Origin: Linanthus parryae
Lineage: Eukaryota; Streptophyta; Magnoliopsida; Ericales; Polemoniaceae
NCBI GenBank assembly: GCA_023055425.1
Contig: JALGPY010000009.1
Span: 17,983,775-18,047,774 of the forward strand
Direction of reading: 5' to 3'
Length of the DNA stretch: 64,000 nt
Shown here: piece by piece, positions 31,611-44,757 of the stretch
Position numbering within the stretch: the first letter of the stretch is position 1
Layout: each line of letters begins with the position of its first letter
Translations under genes and position numbers: made by a program
Notes under the pieces: generated by a model
The model's database searches: none
What the model was told of the DNA's origin: nothing
Seen by the model: the letters and a program-made list of their open reading frames with translations, nothing else

Positions 31611-33890
31611 AGGAGAGAGAGCCCTTGCGCTAGGATTGTTGAGTCCTCGGTTTCTCGTTGAGGACAACGATGCATCCTAGTGTGAGGGTGGTGGTACCTT
31701 TTACTAGCCTAGTGCCGAGTCTTGCATAGCCTTGTTTGCATATAGTCGTAGTCGTATTGTGTGAGTTTTTGTGGTTGATGTCGTGTTTAATATATTGTCG
31801 TATTTGTGGTAGATGTGTATATCTTTGCATTTAGTTGCATTATTTTTAAATTATTGAGTCCCCTACCCGTATTGAGTCGTAGTCAAGTTGGCCTATGCAT
31901 TTTGTATAAAAAAATGAAAAAAAATAAAAAAGAAAAAATTCAAAAAATCATAAAAACTGAAAAATTTGAGAAAGGGCAGTCGAAAAGAAGCTTTAATTTG
32001 GAAAAATCGAGGAATTGTGAGGAATTTAGGCGTAGGGCGTGACTTGCAACCGAGAACGACAATGTGAGTTCCCCTTAGTACGTATAGAGGGACTTTCTTT
32101 ACGGGAGTGCCTACCTATTTTACACACGTACTTGATTTTCAAAATCTAAAGTGTGTGCCGTGCTTTCTTACAAGAGTTGAGCTAGGTGTGAGCTAAACAA
32201 GCCAAACGTTCTTGTGTACGTCCTAGGTAGTCGCCAACTCGCCCCGTAGTGGCACACGAAACAGCTGTGCGGGGTTGTGTATTAGAGCACTCACTGCTTA
32301 TAGAACTCACCTTGTAGGACCACTAGAAAACCCGAGTTGAACCTTGGTTTATTTGATAACCTTTTGACCTAGGGTGACGATTCTTGGCCTTCATCACAAA
32401 TCGTTTAGAATCACCACTTTGCTGCGTCACGAGGGGGTTGTAGTTGAGGGGGTTTGATGAGGGAGAGCTTATTTGCATATACTTGTGAAGTCCTACATGA
32501 TCGCATGCGCGATAGTTTTTATTTACGAGGGGATGCGAGGGTGAGTGTGAGTAGGCTTGCGCACTTCGGTGTGGCGGTGTTCCATGTCACTACATCATGG
32601 ACACAAGTGTGGAGAGCCGTGAGTTCAGGATATCTAATACGCACAGAAATGGGGTTGGTTGATATTTATTGGTGGATCATGCTAGGGATCGGTTCTTTGC
32701 TTCGTTGCGGTGTAGGAGGATCGGTTGGATTAGGCATGAGACTTTCGTATACTTGACTACTTGAGAGAGGGGCGAGACGATGTTCTAGTGTGGGGGTGTC
32801 GACTATTGACTACGGACATGGAAATTGAGCTTTGACGACTCCACCCCCATGCATGCTTTTATATTGATTTCGGCTTGTTTTGTGGAACCATGAACTTCAT
32901 CGAGATAGGGGGGAGATGAATTTTCGTGTGATTCTTATTCATCGGTTTGTTTGATTTCCTTCCCCTTGTTATTCGTTACTCTTGGAAGAACCACTCGTGT
33001 AATTTGGGATATGTTGGAAGACGTTGTTGAGAAAAAGAAAAAAAAAATAGAAATAAAAAATCAGAAAAAAAAGAAAAAGAAAGAGAGAGAAAAAGGGGAG
33101 ATTGAATAAAGGAAGAAATTTGAGCGTATTGGAAATTGAGTGGTGGAAAGTTGCTAGTTCGTTGACAATGGTTTACATTTCGTGCACGTATCGCCATGGT
33201 GGCCACGAAGATCGTAATTGTACCGGGGTTTGAGGGAATCGAGGGCCGGAGACGGTGAGTTTCGGGTTGCGGGTTCTATCATCGTGGTGAGGGTGTGTGA
33301 GATGTGGGTTATAATGTCAGAATGTGACGCTTTAGGACGTGCTTCATCGTGATTATCCTTATGTCCCTAAGCCTCAACATTTTAAAACCCATTAGTGGAT
33401 TAGGAGCTCGGACCTTGAACGTGGCTTAGCCTAGCTTAGCCTCTTACTTTTATCGGCACACGCGAAGAGGTAGGTTATTCTTGTACTTAGTAAAGCTAGG
33501 CTCTCTATACGATCTAATAGAAAGTCGTGTTGTCAAGTTTAGTTTCAATTCACGCCTTGTTCCTAAATTTCTCATCAATCCATGATATCCGGTTTAAGTT
33601 GATTGAGATTGCCCGATCTCGCAAAAGAAAGAAAAAAATTGTTCTTTAATTTCTTGCATTGTATATATTGCGTTTGCATGTAGTTGAGTTGTTTATAATC
33701 GAGTCGTGTCGGCTAGTAAAAGGTGGCTTGTGTTTGGATCTTGTCCTCGGACTCGTAGGTGATGTTGTGATAAGTATGCAATGGCAAATGTGGTATGTAT
33801 GCAAAGAAAGTTTGGAAATCAGGAGAGGTTTGAGGAAGTGAGATGAGTTTGTGAGAATTGGCTTGAGGATTTGCTCGGGACGAGCAAAAT
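31611..33890 (+). other. Athila long 3' untranslated region
   Basis: I see no gene here. The stretch includes A-rich tracts (31908-31960, 33036-33110) and GT-rich segments. Long non-coding stretches between the envelope-position ORF and the 3' LTR are usual in Athila elements. Short open frames on either strand show no family features. Confidence 0.6.
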
Positions 33891-33903
33891 GTAGTGTGGG
33901 GGT
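33891..33903 (+). other. Athila polypurine tract
   Basis: TAGTGTGGGGGTT directly precedes the 3' LTR, the expected place for the plus-strand primer. Confidence 0.6.
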
Positions 33904-35369
33904 TGATAACTCCGTTTTGGAGTTATTTTATTCCTTATTTTTTCTATGTTTTTGCGTTCTTATCATAGATAATTTTATTGTCTTTGAGCGTTTTATGCTA
34001 AAATTGTGAAATTTGAGTTTCTGAGTGATCATCGTTAAATCCGAGCGTTTCTTGTATATTTTGTTTCTTTTATTGTGATATGATCGCGGGTTCGTATTTC
34101 GTGTTGTGGTTGGCAGGAAATAGGACGCGAGGATAAAAGGTGGTGAAGAAACGAGCTTCAGAAAAAAAGAAAGCAAGGAAAGCTCAAGGAAAAGAGCCAG
34201 AGAAAAGCTAAGGCAGAATCTCTTCGCACGAAGAGAAAAGTTCTTCGACGAAGAGAATACTTAGCCAAAATTTCAAATGTCTTCGTGTGGTATGATGCTG
34301 TCTCAAAGTGGGAAGACTTTTGAAAGAAGAGTTCAGACAAAATGAAGATTCTCTTCGCACGAAGAGAAAAGTTCTTCGCACGAAGAGAATGCCCAGAATG
34401 TTAAATTCGTCCGGGGTCTTTATGCAATTATCAGAAACTTTGTAATAACATTATGGAAACGTATTTAAGTGTTCTAGGTCGACTTTTTCAGTAGTTTTCA
34501 CGTGAGAAACATCTTTTGGGAGAGCAAGAAGCTATTGGGAGAGCTTAGGAGCTTTGGATCATCCGTTTGGATTCTCAACTCTTCCCTTTTCTTGATTTTT
34601 ATGTTAAAACTCATGAAACTTGTCGTTTTGAGTATGAATCGTAGTAGCTAAACGTTGTTTGCTGGGAATTCTCGTTTGGTGTAGCTAGGGTTTGATCTAA
34701 ATATCATGTTTTGAGATTGTGATTCATGTTTTAACTTAATCTCGCGTTTCTTTCATTGTTATGGATTATTTACGATTGTAATCACATTATCTTTGCGAGT
34801 AGCTAACGTAGAGATAATCTTAATTAACTTTCACGTGGTAACTCCGTGATAGTTAGTCGGTAAATTGAATAACCCACCTAGTCGAATCAATGTTTGGTAA
34901 CTCGATATTGTTAACTAGGATCGTTAGAGTAGAATTATGATTTTAATGCATGCTTAAAACTAAAATAGACTTGGTAACTCGGTTTGCTTTGGTTTTAAGT
35001 ATAGTGAACTTACTTGGTAACTCGGCAAGTTTAATATTGCTCGATTAATAGTGAAAGACACGTGGTTGTTTTACGAATCAAAACCTAAGTTTAGATCAAC
35101 CTAGTGAACCTAGAGAATTCCCAGTATTTTCCTTATATTACAAAAACCCTAAAATTATTTCTTTATTAATCGTGACCTACTTCACTCGGTTAATTGAGAA
35201 TTTTGCACTTTTATATTTTATTAGAATTAGAACAAAACACAACTTGCGACGTACCCACATAAGGTTTGAAAAAATAACTAGTTTAAACAAAGTCCCTTGG
35301 GTTCGATAGCCCGGATTTCCGGTTTATTACTACACACGACAACCATACACTTGTGGTTAGAGCGTGTCA
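33904..35369 (+). repeat. Athila 3' LTR
   Basis: It is the right LTR (1466 bp), near-identical to 21354-22787. It differs by scattered substitutions, a 1-base loss in one hairpin motif (near 34247) and an extra stretch of about 31 bp near 35077-35107. Confidence 0.9.
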
Positions 35370-36344
35370 CTCCGGAACAGAATGAGGGCCTCCACTGTCT
35401 GGGAGATCTTTAATGGCATTTGTTAGCAATTAGCTTTTTGTTTGGGTCGGATTGTCCTTCCTCCTGAAAACACTAACTTTTAAAGATTAGTAACAGTTTG
35501 GTGCACATGCGTTGCACGTGAGAGTAACTTTATTTGTTGGTTGAATTCATAAACTTATTAGTAAAGTATATATTTCGATACAACTGAGTTCATAACATCA
35601 TTGAAAATGAACATATCAAAAATGCTTATAACAAATAACTTTGATCAATTTTGATTTACCATTCATCGGTGGTAAACCTAATTTTGCATCTTGAGATTAT
35701 AACAGAGATAACGCATCAATAATTATCCAAGCAAATATGAATTATGAAACAAACAAGTTCATTAAGTGTCAAACCAGCTTCAAAAATTTGTAATATCATT
35801 GACTAAAATAGTGAAAAAGAAAATTGAAATATCATAGATCATCGTATTTTTTACACGTTCCTACGAGATTGTCTCATCATATCACATTGATTAGACTTCT
35901 TCACCATTTATGATAGTCTGTTATTTGAGCTACTTCCCTGCTCCAGCCTTTTTCCGATCATGTACTTCTGTTTTGGGCTGTGATGGCCTTTGTTTTCAAT
36001 GAAAAGTGTTCCGCTTCTCTAAAATGAAATAAGCATTTTGCTCAATTCGGTAGAGCTACTATCGTGACAGCTCTGGTGTTCAATTGGATTTGCATAGAAG
36101 ATATTATTGTTGTCCTCCTAGATGTTGGTTCACTGAAAGTAGATGAATCATTTACTAACGTATTTTGGTTTAATTTCTTCCTTACTATCATGTTTCTCCA
36201 TTGGCTTCTGGGAAACTTCTTTTATTTGCTGTTGCGGAATTTTTTTGAGGTAGAAGAAGTTTGTGCCATTCCCATCTATTTTGGCTTGCCATTGGTTCCC
36301 TATGGTGGAAGAAGTTACATCCATTGTCTTGAACTATTAATTTC
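35370..36344. other. AT-rich flank with LINE-tail-like segment; no gene
   Basis: Near 35935-36040 the text ...TTTTGGGCTGTGATGGCC followed by TTTTCAATGAAAAGTG resembles the 3' ends of plant L1 elements. At 35484-35516 the minus strand reads GTGCAACGCATGTGCACC and then TTACTAAT, which looks like a Helitron 3' hairpin plus CTAA. The open frame 36064-36420 has no recognisable domain and I do not call it a gene. Confidence 0.3.
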
Positions 36345-38279
36345 ACAAGGCGTTACCCCGCGCGATGCGCGGGTCTGCCATAAGATCAATTTGATCACTT
36401 TTAAAAAGATAATAATGTAGCTGCAAGATAATAATGAAGCTCTAAAAAGATTATAATAAAGCTCTAAAAATTTCATATTTTTTTTATATAAATAGTGTAG
36501 TTGAAATTAAACTTCAATTGAATCTTAGAAGAAAGAAGTATAGAAAATCATAATATGATCGAGTGTACAAATAAAAAAAATAAATAAATTTAAACTATTG
36601 CAAAACTTACTTCTTACAAGACCGCTTTCATTTAATAAAAAATCTATTTTAAAACTATCTACACATTTTATTTATCCCTTTTCTTTTTGAGGTATTCTAA
36701 AAGTTATATTTTGTAATAGTTAAAATGTCATTGTTCAATTTTTTTTTCATGAGAAATGACATAATATGTCTTATAAAATACTTTTCATGTGTCGAGTCTC
36801 CGAACTACAAGAAATTCCTCGAAAATTACGAAGAGAGACATTAAAGAGAAAATTAAACACAGTGGTAGTCCATATTTTTCAAATTAAATAAAATAATATA
36901 AAAAAATTGTGTAACTGTCAACATATTATGGTGTACTAAAGTATAGGAAGAGAAATTAAACCAATGACCTTTTCATAAAACGAAGGTGATCATATTCGTT
37001 ATGAAATTTTTGATTTTGTTGCTCAAAATGTAGGTATTTGTAAATTAAAAAATGCTAACAATTTCTTTCTTGTGGAGTCTTAGTGATGATTACGCTATTG
37101 TGGATAGTGCATTTTACCTGAGAGACCACATACAAGAGATTGTCAAACCGACTATAAAAAAGGAAACTGACTATAGGCAGAAAAAAATATTACAAAATAA
37201 TCTAATAATAAATTATAGCCTTAACCTCAATTATTCGTGAACATTCCTCTAATATAGTACTCCTATAAAAATTCTTCTTCAAGCAGTAGTTCTCTATGTC
37301 GTGTCGTTGTTGTATTGCAAGTTATAATGCTTTGACACCCTTGGTGGGTGCACTTGAGCAACAATCCTATATTCATTTAATAATTATTAAAAATTATCAT
37401 TCAAATAATGTTTTGTTTATAAAAGAAATTAAATTCAATGATAATTATTATTTTCTCACATGTAACTCCTATAAATATAGCGAATCGGCTCTTTATTTTA
37501 AAAAAACGCAAGTCAGCTCATACCATTTAAAAAAGAACGAAGTATGTACCAAGAAGAGTTTTTCTTGCTTACCTTAGCAAACAGTGCGAAACATGAAAAA
37601 TAATTGTTTCTAAGAGAGTCAGGCAAATTATAATTCTTACAATAAAAGTTGGAAGCGTGGATTTGGATGAAAATTAAATTTCCTTGTTTTGTTTTCATAT
37701 TTAAGGTGATTTATCTTAAGAGCGCACGTCGTTTAAACTTCTATAATGGTTAATATAAATCATGTATCATGATTCTAACAGCCTTTGGACCTATAGGTGG
37801 TGGTTTAATTTTCGAGAAATTTGATCGCTTGGAGTTTTATCTCCTCTTTGTGAACTTAGTTGATACAAAGATACATAATTGCACAGTTTGACAAAAAAAA
37901 TTGAAGCATCATCTGACTAAACTAATTAAACATAACAACTCGATCGAAAATTTGGATCCAATAAAAATAAACATTCTAGACATGGTACGAAGCTAGTGAA
38001 TTCGAAGAAGGAATAGAAGAATGCAAAAATAAACAAAAAATTCATTTCCCGCAAGAAAACATTATTATACAAACTCACAGAAAAAAATATTATATTGTGT
38101 ATATAATGTAAATTTTTAGTTTCTTTTTTTAGACTTGCTTGGAATTACTTTTTAATATTTAATAAAAAAATTAAAACATTAAAATCAATATTTAAGTCTT
38201 TCAATTCGTTATGAAAACTTTTCAAATTTTCAAATAAAAGATTCTCTCTCAAGAGATTGATTTTATTCAGTTTCCTTCT
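36345..38279. other. AT-rich stretch with possible Helitron 3' terminus; no gene
   Basis: At 36350-36372 the hairpin CCCGCGC-GAT-GCGCGGG sits at the edge of a very AT-rich block. On the minus strand it is followed by GTAACGCCTTGT, where a Helitron would end in CTRRT. The match to CTRR is imperfect (CTTG). A possible other end is the TAATATAGTACTCC at about 37250. From there to 38279 I see only AT-rich non-coding sequence. Confidence 0.3.
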
Positions 38280-38365
38280 TTCACTCCGACTCTACTAGCA
38301 TATCTTTTCTCTATCCTGTCTCTCTATCTAAACCCTAGCCCGCTCTGAAATTCACGAAGATCTCA

Positions 38366-40175
38366 ATGAATTCAACTGAAGAAGTTGGCAGGAAACACGA
38401 GGAAGAAGTGCCAAGCTCATAAGAGAAAAGTCAGTCCCGAAGAAAAAATTTCAGGATGTTAGTTCCAGTTCTGAGACTGAGAGCATGCCATTGCCATCTC
38501 CTCCTCCAAACAAGAAGAGTAAGACGACAAAGGATGTGGATGAAGCTAGTACAAGCAAAGAAAAATCAGATAAGAAGGCCAAATATGACAAAGGAAAAAG
38601 TATTCAAAAGGCTAGTCCAAATAAGGTGAAGAAAGATATGATAGTTGATAAAGAAAAGGAGGTTAAAGAGAAGGAGATTCAGAAATCAGAAAAGAGCAAA
38701 GGAGAGAAGAAGTCTATTTCTGGTATGACTTTTATATCAAAGCACTGGTTCATCAATTTTATATCACAAGGGCTTTGGTTAGATGGCTATGCTTCAACTC
38801 CTATTTCTTACTGTAGTTTGATTTGCACTAAGTTGCTTGAAAAGATGGATTTAGAGTGCATTAGAAGATTGAAGGAGGCTCTATTTGGAAGATTTTGAAT
38901 CCTTCTGAAGAGGCATACCCTAGATTGACTAGACTGTTTTATCTTAACCTTAAGTAAGTACCTGGTAAAGAGTTGATTTTATCTTCTAAGGTTGCTGGCA
39001 TAGATTCGGTCGAATCATGAGGTGTTTTAAAAGGTTTTAGGTTATCCAAAATTTTATGATGTTGATAGTCTTCCAAGCAAGAAGGAGGCAATCAGGTTGG
39101 ATAAGGTGGAATTCTTTCTACCTAATACACCCTCAACCTCAAAACAGTTAACTCATTTTGTTTTAACTGTTGACGCCAAAATTCTCTTCACTATCTTGAT
39201 GAGGTGTGTGGTGCCTAGGGAGAATTCTAAGGAGTTTCTCACTGATAGGGTTCTGTACTTGATGTATCTAGTTATGTATGGTTTTGAGATTCATTTAGCT
39301 AGCATCGTGATGGAGCACATAATATACTGTAGTACCAGAAAGAGAAACCACGCTTTTCCCTATGCCAATCTCCTACCTCTTTTCTTCCAACACTTTGAAG
39401 AGAAGATTTATGCTGGTTTTGGAATGGTTAATGAATCCTCTTTTCAAGGGATTGGAATTGTGCAGGCTTCTAAGGGAGAGTGGAAGTTCTATTATGAAAT
39501 TTCTGAGAGTGAGTTTAAATCCAAGAAGTTCTCTAAACAAAATCCTTAACCACTCCTTTATCTTTATCCTCTACCTCTCTAGATTATTCTCAGGTGCTAC
39601 AGAAGCTGGATGTTATTGCGAATGCACTGGATGAACTGAAATTGGGTCAATTTGAGCTATATACTGAATTCAAGAAAATTATGTACTTGGTTTCCTCCTT
39701 GAGTGACAAGATCTCCGAAGTTTTCAATAGTTTGAACGTGGTGGATTTGCAAGAAGATATTGCTCAAGTTCAAAAGGGTTCACAGAATTCAGATTCTACC
39801 AGGGAGCTCTTTAATGAATATTCCACTGAATAAGAAGTTGGTGGAGTTAAGGGAACAATGAAAGATGGCTGCATTGACTCAGGGTTGGTAATTGGTGATG
39901 TGCTGAAGGAAAAGAAGCATAAAAAGAAAGTAATTCCAGAGATTATTGATTCCGAAGAACTGTTTGAGGATGCTGATGAAGGTGCTGAGGTGGTGGCTGA
40001 AGGACAAGAGAAAGTTAGGAAAAAGAAAGAGGATGTGCAATAACAAGACGTGGCTGCAAAAGAAAGAGGAATGGATGAGGAAGATTATCAAGAGGATGCT
40101 GACGGATATGATGCAGTAGGATCTGATGCTGAAGAGGATGACACAGAAGAAGTTGACCAGACTTCAAACCCATGA
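38366..40175 (+). pseudogene. SIRE-2 envelope-position ORF, broken
   Basis: Pieces of one protein lie in successive frames. There is a Lys/Glu/Ser-rich N-terminus (38485-38898, with KEKEVKEKEIQKSEKSKGEK). A core follows with VEFFLPNTPSTSKQLTHFVL, LYLMYLVMYGFEIHLASIVM and FPYANLLPLFFQHF (39097-39549). A helical segment is at 39594-39833. The C-terminus is acidic (39858-40043 and on to about 40175, with DEDYQED-like repeats). This layout matches the 'putative plant transposon protein' ORFs found after pol in SIRE elements. An early TAA after the first ATG (38366) and several frameshifts make it dead. I see no convincing signal peptide. Confidence 0.6.
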
Positions 40176-40536
40176 TCTCTAGACTTTTCTTTATCAAATT
40201 TCAAAGTCTTGAAAATTCTCTTTCAAAACTCTAAATTTCTTTTAAGTTTTTAAAATTTTTGTAATAAGATCCAACATTTTTTTCTCAATATTTTAATGAA
40301 AGTCAAAAAGGGGGAGAAAATTAGACTGCGTATGGGTGGATGTGGATGTGGATGTGTTTTGCTTTAGGGAGTTATTAGCATGTTATGACTGTTTGATTAT
40401 TGCATTGTTTTACTGCTGGGTATTTGATTTTGATTTCATATAACTATTTCTGCTATAATTCTTAATGACTTTCATTTTTAGTGAAGATATACAGTCTATT
40501 CAAAATATTAGTTTTGTCTTTCATCAAGGGGGAGAT

Positions 40537-41442
40537 TGTTATTTCAAATCTTACTTCAAAGCCTTGAAACTGTTTACAAAGCTATGAAAACATTCATAGG
40601 AAAGTGTGAACTCAGGGGGTGTTTGTCTCCTGGTTTTAGACTATGTCCTACTGTGTGAAGAAAGACAAATTATCTGTGATTGCTAAAGTTCTATTTTGCA
40701 GGGGAATTACTTAACTATCTGATTGCAGGATTACAAGTATGCTTTCTTTTAGATAGTCTTTATTTTAACTTTATTTCGCAGGAAACAGTCATAGTTCAAA
40801 GCTTTGAAAAGCTTTTCAAGGCTTTGAAAATGCTCATAGTTATAAGCCTGAGAATCCTGAATACAGGAGTTCCAAACAGGTCACTAGAGCTTTGCTATTT
40901 TTTATTGTATTTGTTCTAAACTTGTGCTCAAACTCAGGGGAAAAAATCAAGCTCATATCCGTTGGAAAATAGTTGTTTCAGATTCCACAATCTGTTGGGG
41001 ATTTTTAGGGATTCTGTTGCAACAATTTGGTAACTACTGCAGCAACTCTTTAAATTTAAAAGAGACTGAAGCAGCATAACATATAACAGAGACACTGAAA
41101 TACAGAGAGACATATCCGGATTGGCAGAGCATCAAGGAAGCAGATCAAATTCATCATTCAATCTATTCCAGAATCAGAAGAATACTTTCAATCTTTCCAG
41201 GTTTATATTCTTCACAATGTTCTTTTACTTGTGCTTAAACTTTTTATTCATTAGATTTCGTAATCTTCTATATTTTTTGCTCGTTGATTTGTTCAATAGG
41301 AACAACAAAGAATCTTATTGTATCAAGTAGTTGAAGCTGTACTAGATAGGTTAGCAGAGAACCACATGCTTGTATAAGAGTAAGGCAATTCTCTTAGGCC
41401 TGAGATCTAGGGCTTCACTAGTGATAAATAAGAGGTTGTTGA
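40537..41442 (+). repeat. SIRE-2 3' LTR, truncated by Angela-A
   Basis: It follows the purine tract AAGGGGGAGA (40526-40535) and starts TGTTATTTC. It carries a perfect palindrome TTCAAAGCTTTGAA at 40795-40808 and related TCAAAGCCTTGAA at 40556-40568. The rest of the LTR should lie beyond the right end of Angela-A, outside the window. Confidence 0.65.
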
Positions 41443-42859
41443 TGTAGGGTTTTGATCATGGATACGCAGAGGAATAAACAGTAATTAATACGATCAAGAC
41501 CCTCCAAGGATCACATGAAGAGAATTCATAAAGATAGGAATGGATTCATAACAAGTACCTTGTGGGTCTCCTGTGCTGACTTCAAACGCGAATAGTGTCA
41601 CGTCTCTACGGTTGATCCACTCCTAGGATTGAGATCTTGATTCTCCAACTCCTTGTGCTAGCTAAGAACAGTGGAAGAGGAAGAGGAAATCACGCAACGA
41701 GGACCAAAGGGAGGCTCGACCTCCTTGTTGTGGCCGACGGGTAGGGGCGGACCAAGGGGGCACTCGGCCTCTTGGTCTTGCTTTTTCTCCTTACTTTCTA
41801 TCCTACTCAAGTAATGTTATGAGCATTATTATGTAGGAAGGAAGCTTGGAGCATCCTTTTTATAGTCCAACAACTCCTTGTTTACTACATAAAGGCCCTC
41901 TCCTAATCCTACTCAAGTTGAGATTAGTCCCACTTGCACTTGCATATTAGTCCTACTAAGTTAGCAAGTTGTTGCGTTCTGATCCTTCTAATTAATTAAT
42001 CATATTAATTAATTCCCAAGTCTAGTTCAATCCATATGGCGTGTGACCCCATAGGTATCTACTTAGTTGGTAGTAAATATTTGCTAACATGGAGCGGTGT
42101 CTAGCAACACATTCATTCCACCCAACTAATCGAAATAGTAATCCGACAAACCTTGTGCAAGTATTGTCTCATCCATTTGTCTCTATATCCGGATTGGACA
42201 CGAGACATACAAGTCACACTCATATATCCAATCCATAGTTTCTCGATCCTGGGAATAGCCTTATTCGTGCAAATAACATCAACATCCTATATTGATTTAT
42301 TTGAGTCTTGCCAGACATTCTATAAGCACTATCCCTCGAGTGGCCTCGGATATTTACTCCCGTTATGTGGGAGGGAAAAATTATATCTACATAACTATGA
42401 TATCTAAGCTTGCTTCATATTGTGTCCGATACACGCCTTTATGGCTACCCAGTCACGGTGTAGCGTTTGGCGTTATCAAAACACAATATTCTACAACTAG
42501 ATGGTCTAGTGACTCCAAGTCTAAGGATGAAAATACCAATGTCACTGGGATAAGCACTTGTGACTTTTCATAACCAGTATGTAGCCTTCTCGGAGATGGG
42601 TCAATCCAGTATGCCATTACCCCTAAAGCATACCCATGTGTTGGATCGTGAAATCTCCATATCAATCCAACTCCACACTATTCTATAGATGGTCGTCCTG
42701 TTAATCAGTATAATGGACTAGGGATATTTAAGATAAACAACACAATTGTAAATCTAAGGACTTCATTATATTAGATATCTCCATAAATAATACAATGAAT
42801 ATTCTAGCCAATTATTGTTCATACTAAACTAGATTTCCTCTAGGTCATCTATTCCAAAA
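41443..42859 (-). repeat. Angela-A 3' LTR
   Basis: It aligns along its length with the Angela-B LTRs, from TGTAGGGTTTTGATCATGG to ATTCCAAAA (the terminal CA has become AA). It is followed by the purine tract of the coding strand (minus: GTGCAAGTGGGAGACT). Confidence 0.85.
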
Positions 42860-42869
42860 GTCTCCCACT

Positions 42870-44757
42870 TGCACTAGAGCCAATCTGGTGCATCTCGCAT
42901 GCCAATGCTCCTAGTGTTCCCTTCATTCTTGCGCTGAACAAGCGACCTTGTAAGTGGATCTGACAGATTCTCATATGTAGGAATCTTCCATATCCGAACA
43001 TCTTTTCTATCGACAATATCTCGAATAAGATGAAACTTCCTGAGTACGTGCTTGGATTTTTGGTGTGACTTGGGTTCCTTTGATTGTGCGATCGCCCCAA
43101 TGTTGTCATAATACAACTCTATTGGATCCACAATGCTAGGAACCACACCAAGCTCAGTGATGAAATTCCTAATCCAAACAGCCTCCTTTGCTGCGCCATT
43201 TGCATCAATGTACTGAGCCTCAGTTGTAGAATCAGCTACCGTCTCTTGCTTGGAACTCTTCCAGCTCACCATTGCTCCATTCAGGTAAAACACAAACCTT
43301 GAATGTGTTCTGAAATCATCTCTTCGGTTTGGAAGCTTGCATTCGTGTAACCCCTTACACGTAACTCTTCCTCACCTCCAAATATCAAGAACGCATCCTT
43401 AGTTCTTCTCAAGTACTTCATGATGTTCTTGACTGCAATCCAGTGACTCTCACCCGGATTGGACTGATATCTGCTTATCATACTCAACGCATATGACACA
43501 TCTGGTCTAGTACATAGCATGGCGTACATGATGGATCCAATGGCCGAGGCATAGGGAACCCTACTCATGCGTTCCTTCTCAATCTCATTGGAAGGACAAT
43601 CACTCTTCGAAAGAGTGATTCCATGCGACATGGGCAAGATCCCCTTCTTGGAATATTGCATGTTGAACCGCTTCAACACCTTGTCTATATATTTACTCTG
43701 ACTTAGGCGGAGCAGCTTCCTAGATCTATCTCGATAGATCTTGATACCGAGTATATAAGATGCTTCACCTAAGTCTTTCATTGAGAAACACTTTCGTAGC
43801 CAATACTTAACAGATTGCAACATAGGAATGTCGTTTCTAATGAGTAGTATGTCATCCACATAGAAGACCAGAAAAGAAACAGAGCTCCCACTAACCTCCT
43901 TGTAGACACAAGATTCATCTTCGTTTCTGATGAAGCCAAACTCTTTGACTACTTCATCAAAACGTTGGTTACAACTGCTAGAAGCTTGCCTCAACCCATA
44001 AATGGATCGTTGCAGTTTACAGACTCTGTTGGCTCTCTTTGGATCTTCAAAACCCTTAGGTTGTGTCATGTACACGTCCTCGAGGATATTTTCATACATG
44101 AATGCTGTTTTGACATCAATCTTCCAAATCTCATAGTCGTAGTAAGCCGCAATAGCAAGTAAGATTCGGATGGATTAAGTCATTGGGACTGGTGAAAATG
44201 TTTCATCATAGTCTATACCATGAATCTGTCTGAATTCTTTAGTCACCAATCGGCCCTTATAGGTAATCACATTACCATCCATGTCGATCTTCTTCTTGAA
44301 GACCAACTTGCACCCTATGGGCCGAGCCCCTTTTGATGGTTCCCTCAAAGTCCATACTTTGTTGGTATACATGGATTCCATCTGGGATATCATGGCCTCA
44401 AGACACTTTTGAGAGTCCGACACTTTTATGGCCTCTCCATAGGTAATAGGCTCATCATCTATGAGCAACGTGTCACCACACTCAGTCACGAGAAGTCCAT
44501 ACCTCTCTGGCTCCTGGTGCAATCTAATTGACCTACGAAGTCCTTGTGTTACTTGAATAGGATGCTCCACAACTTCTTGTGGTTCCTATTCATGTTCCAT
44601 AGTGTGATCAATTCTTTGTGGTTCTTGAACTTCTTCAAGTTCTACAGTCCTCCCACTTGCTTCATTAGAGACGACCTCTCTTTCTAGAAACACGCCAGAC
44701 CGAGCAACAAACACTTTGCTCTCAGTTGGATTGTAAATATAGTATCCCTTAGTTTCC
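42870..44757 (-). pseudogene. Angela-A reverse transcriptase and RNase H, broken
   Basis: Frame 44175-44570 carries KCLEAMISQMESMYTNKVWT and GCKLVFKKKIDMDGNVITYK. A TAA follows GIDYDETFSPVPMT. Frame 43281-44099 has YGLRQASSSCNQRF, the catalytic YVDD (in FLVFYVDDILLI) and the region up to RVPYASAIGSIMYAMLCTRP. A frameshift at about 43300 leads to RNase H in frame 42874-43293 (KSSKQETVADSTTEAQYIDA, SKHVLRKFHLIRDIV). The catalytic YVDD survives here, unlike in Angela-B, but stops elsewhere kill the enzyme. Confidence 0.85.

Larger units (their letters stand above)
21354..35369 (+). mobile_element. Athila-like Ty3/Gypsy retrotransposon (14 kb)
   Basis: Two LTRs of 1434 and 1466 bp share the start TGATAACTCCGTTTTGG and the end AGAGCGTGTCA. 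The flanking 5-mers CTGCG (21349-21353) and CTCCG (35370-35374) differ at one base. The order is LTR, Asp-tRNA primer site, gag, protease, RT, RNase H, integrase, long spacer, envelope-position ORF, long untranslated region, purine tract, LTR. The DLGASINLMP protease and VFMDDFS reverse-transcriptase motifs are characteristic of Athila. Frameshifts and stops break gag-pol. Confidence 0.9.
38280..41442 (+). mobile_element. SIRE-2: 3' end of a SIRE-like Copia element (envelope-position region and partial LTR)
   Basis: A CT-rich leader with CTAAACCCTAGCC is followed by a broken envelope-position ORF, two purine-rich AAGGGGGAGA tracts (40308-40317 and 40526-40535) and the start of an LTR. That LTR shares with SIRE-1 the block CTAGATAGGTT, GAACCACA.GCT and GAGATCTAGGGCTT (near 41340-41420). 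Angela-A interrupts the LTR at 41443. No RT or integrase of this element is in the window. Confidence 0.7.

Noticed and set aside
36064..36420. 118-codon plus-strand frame rich in aromatic and aliphatic residues
   Set aside because: It has no recognisable domain, lies next to LINE-tail-like sequence, and ends inside a possible Helitron hairpin. Hydrophobicity follows from T-rich DNA.
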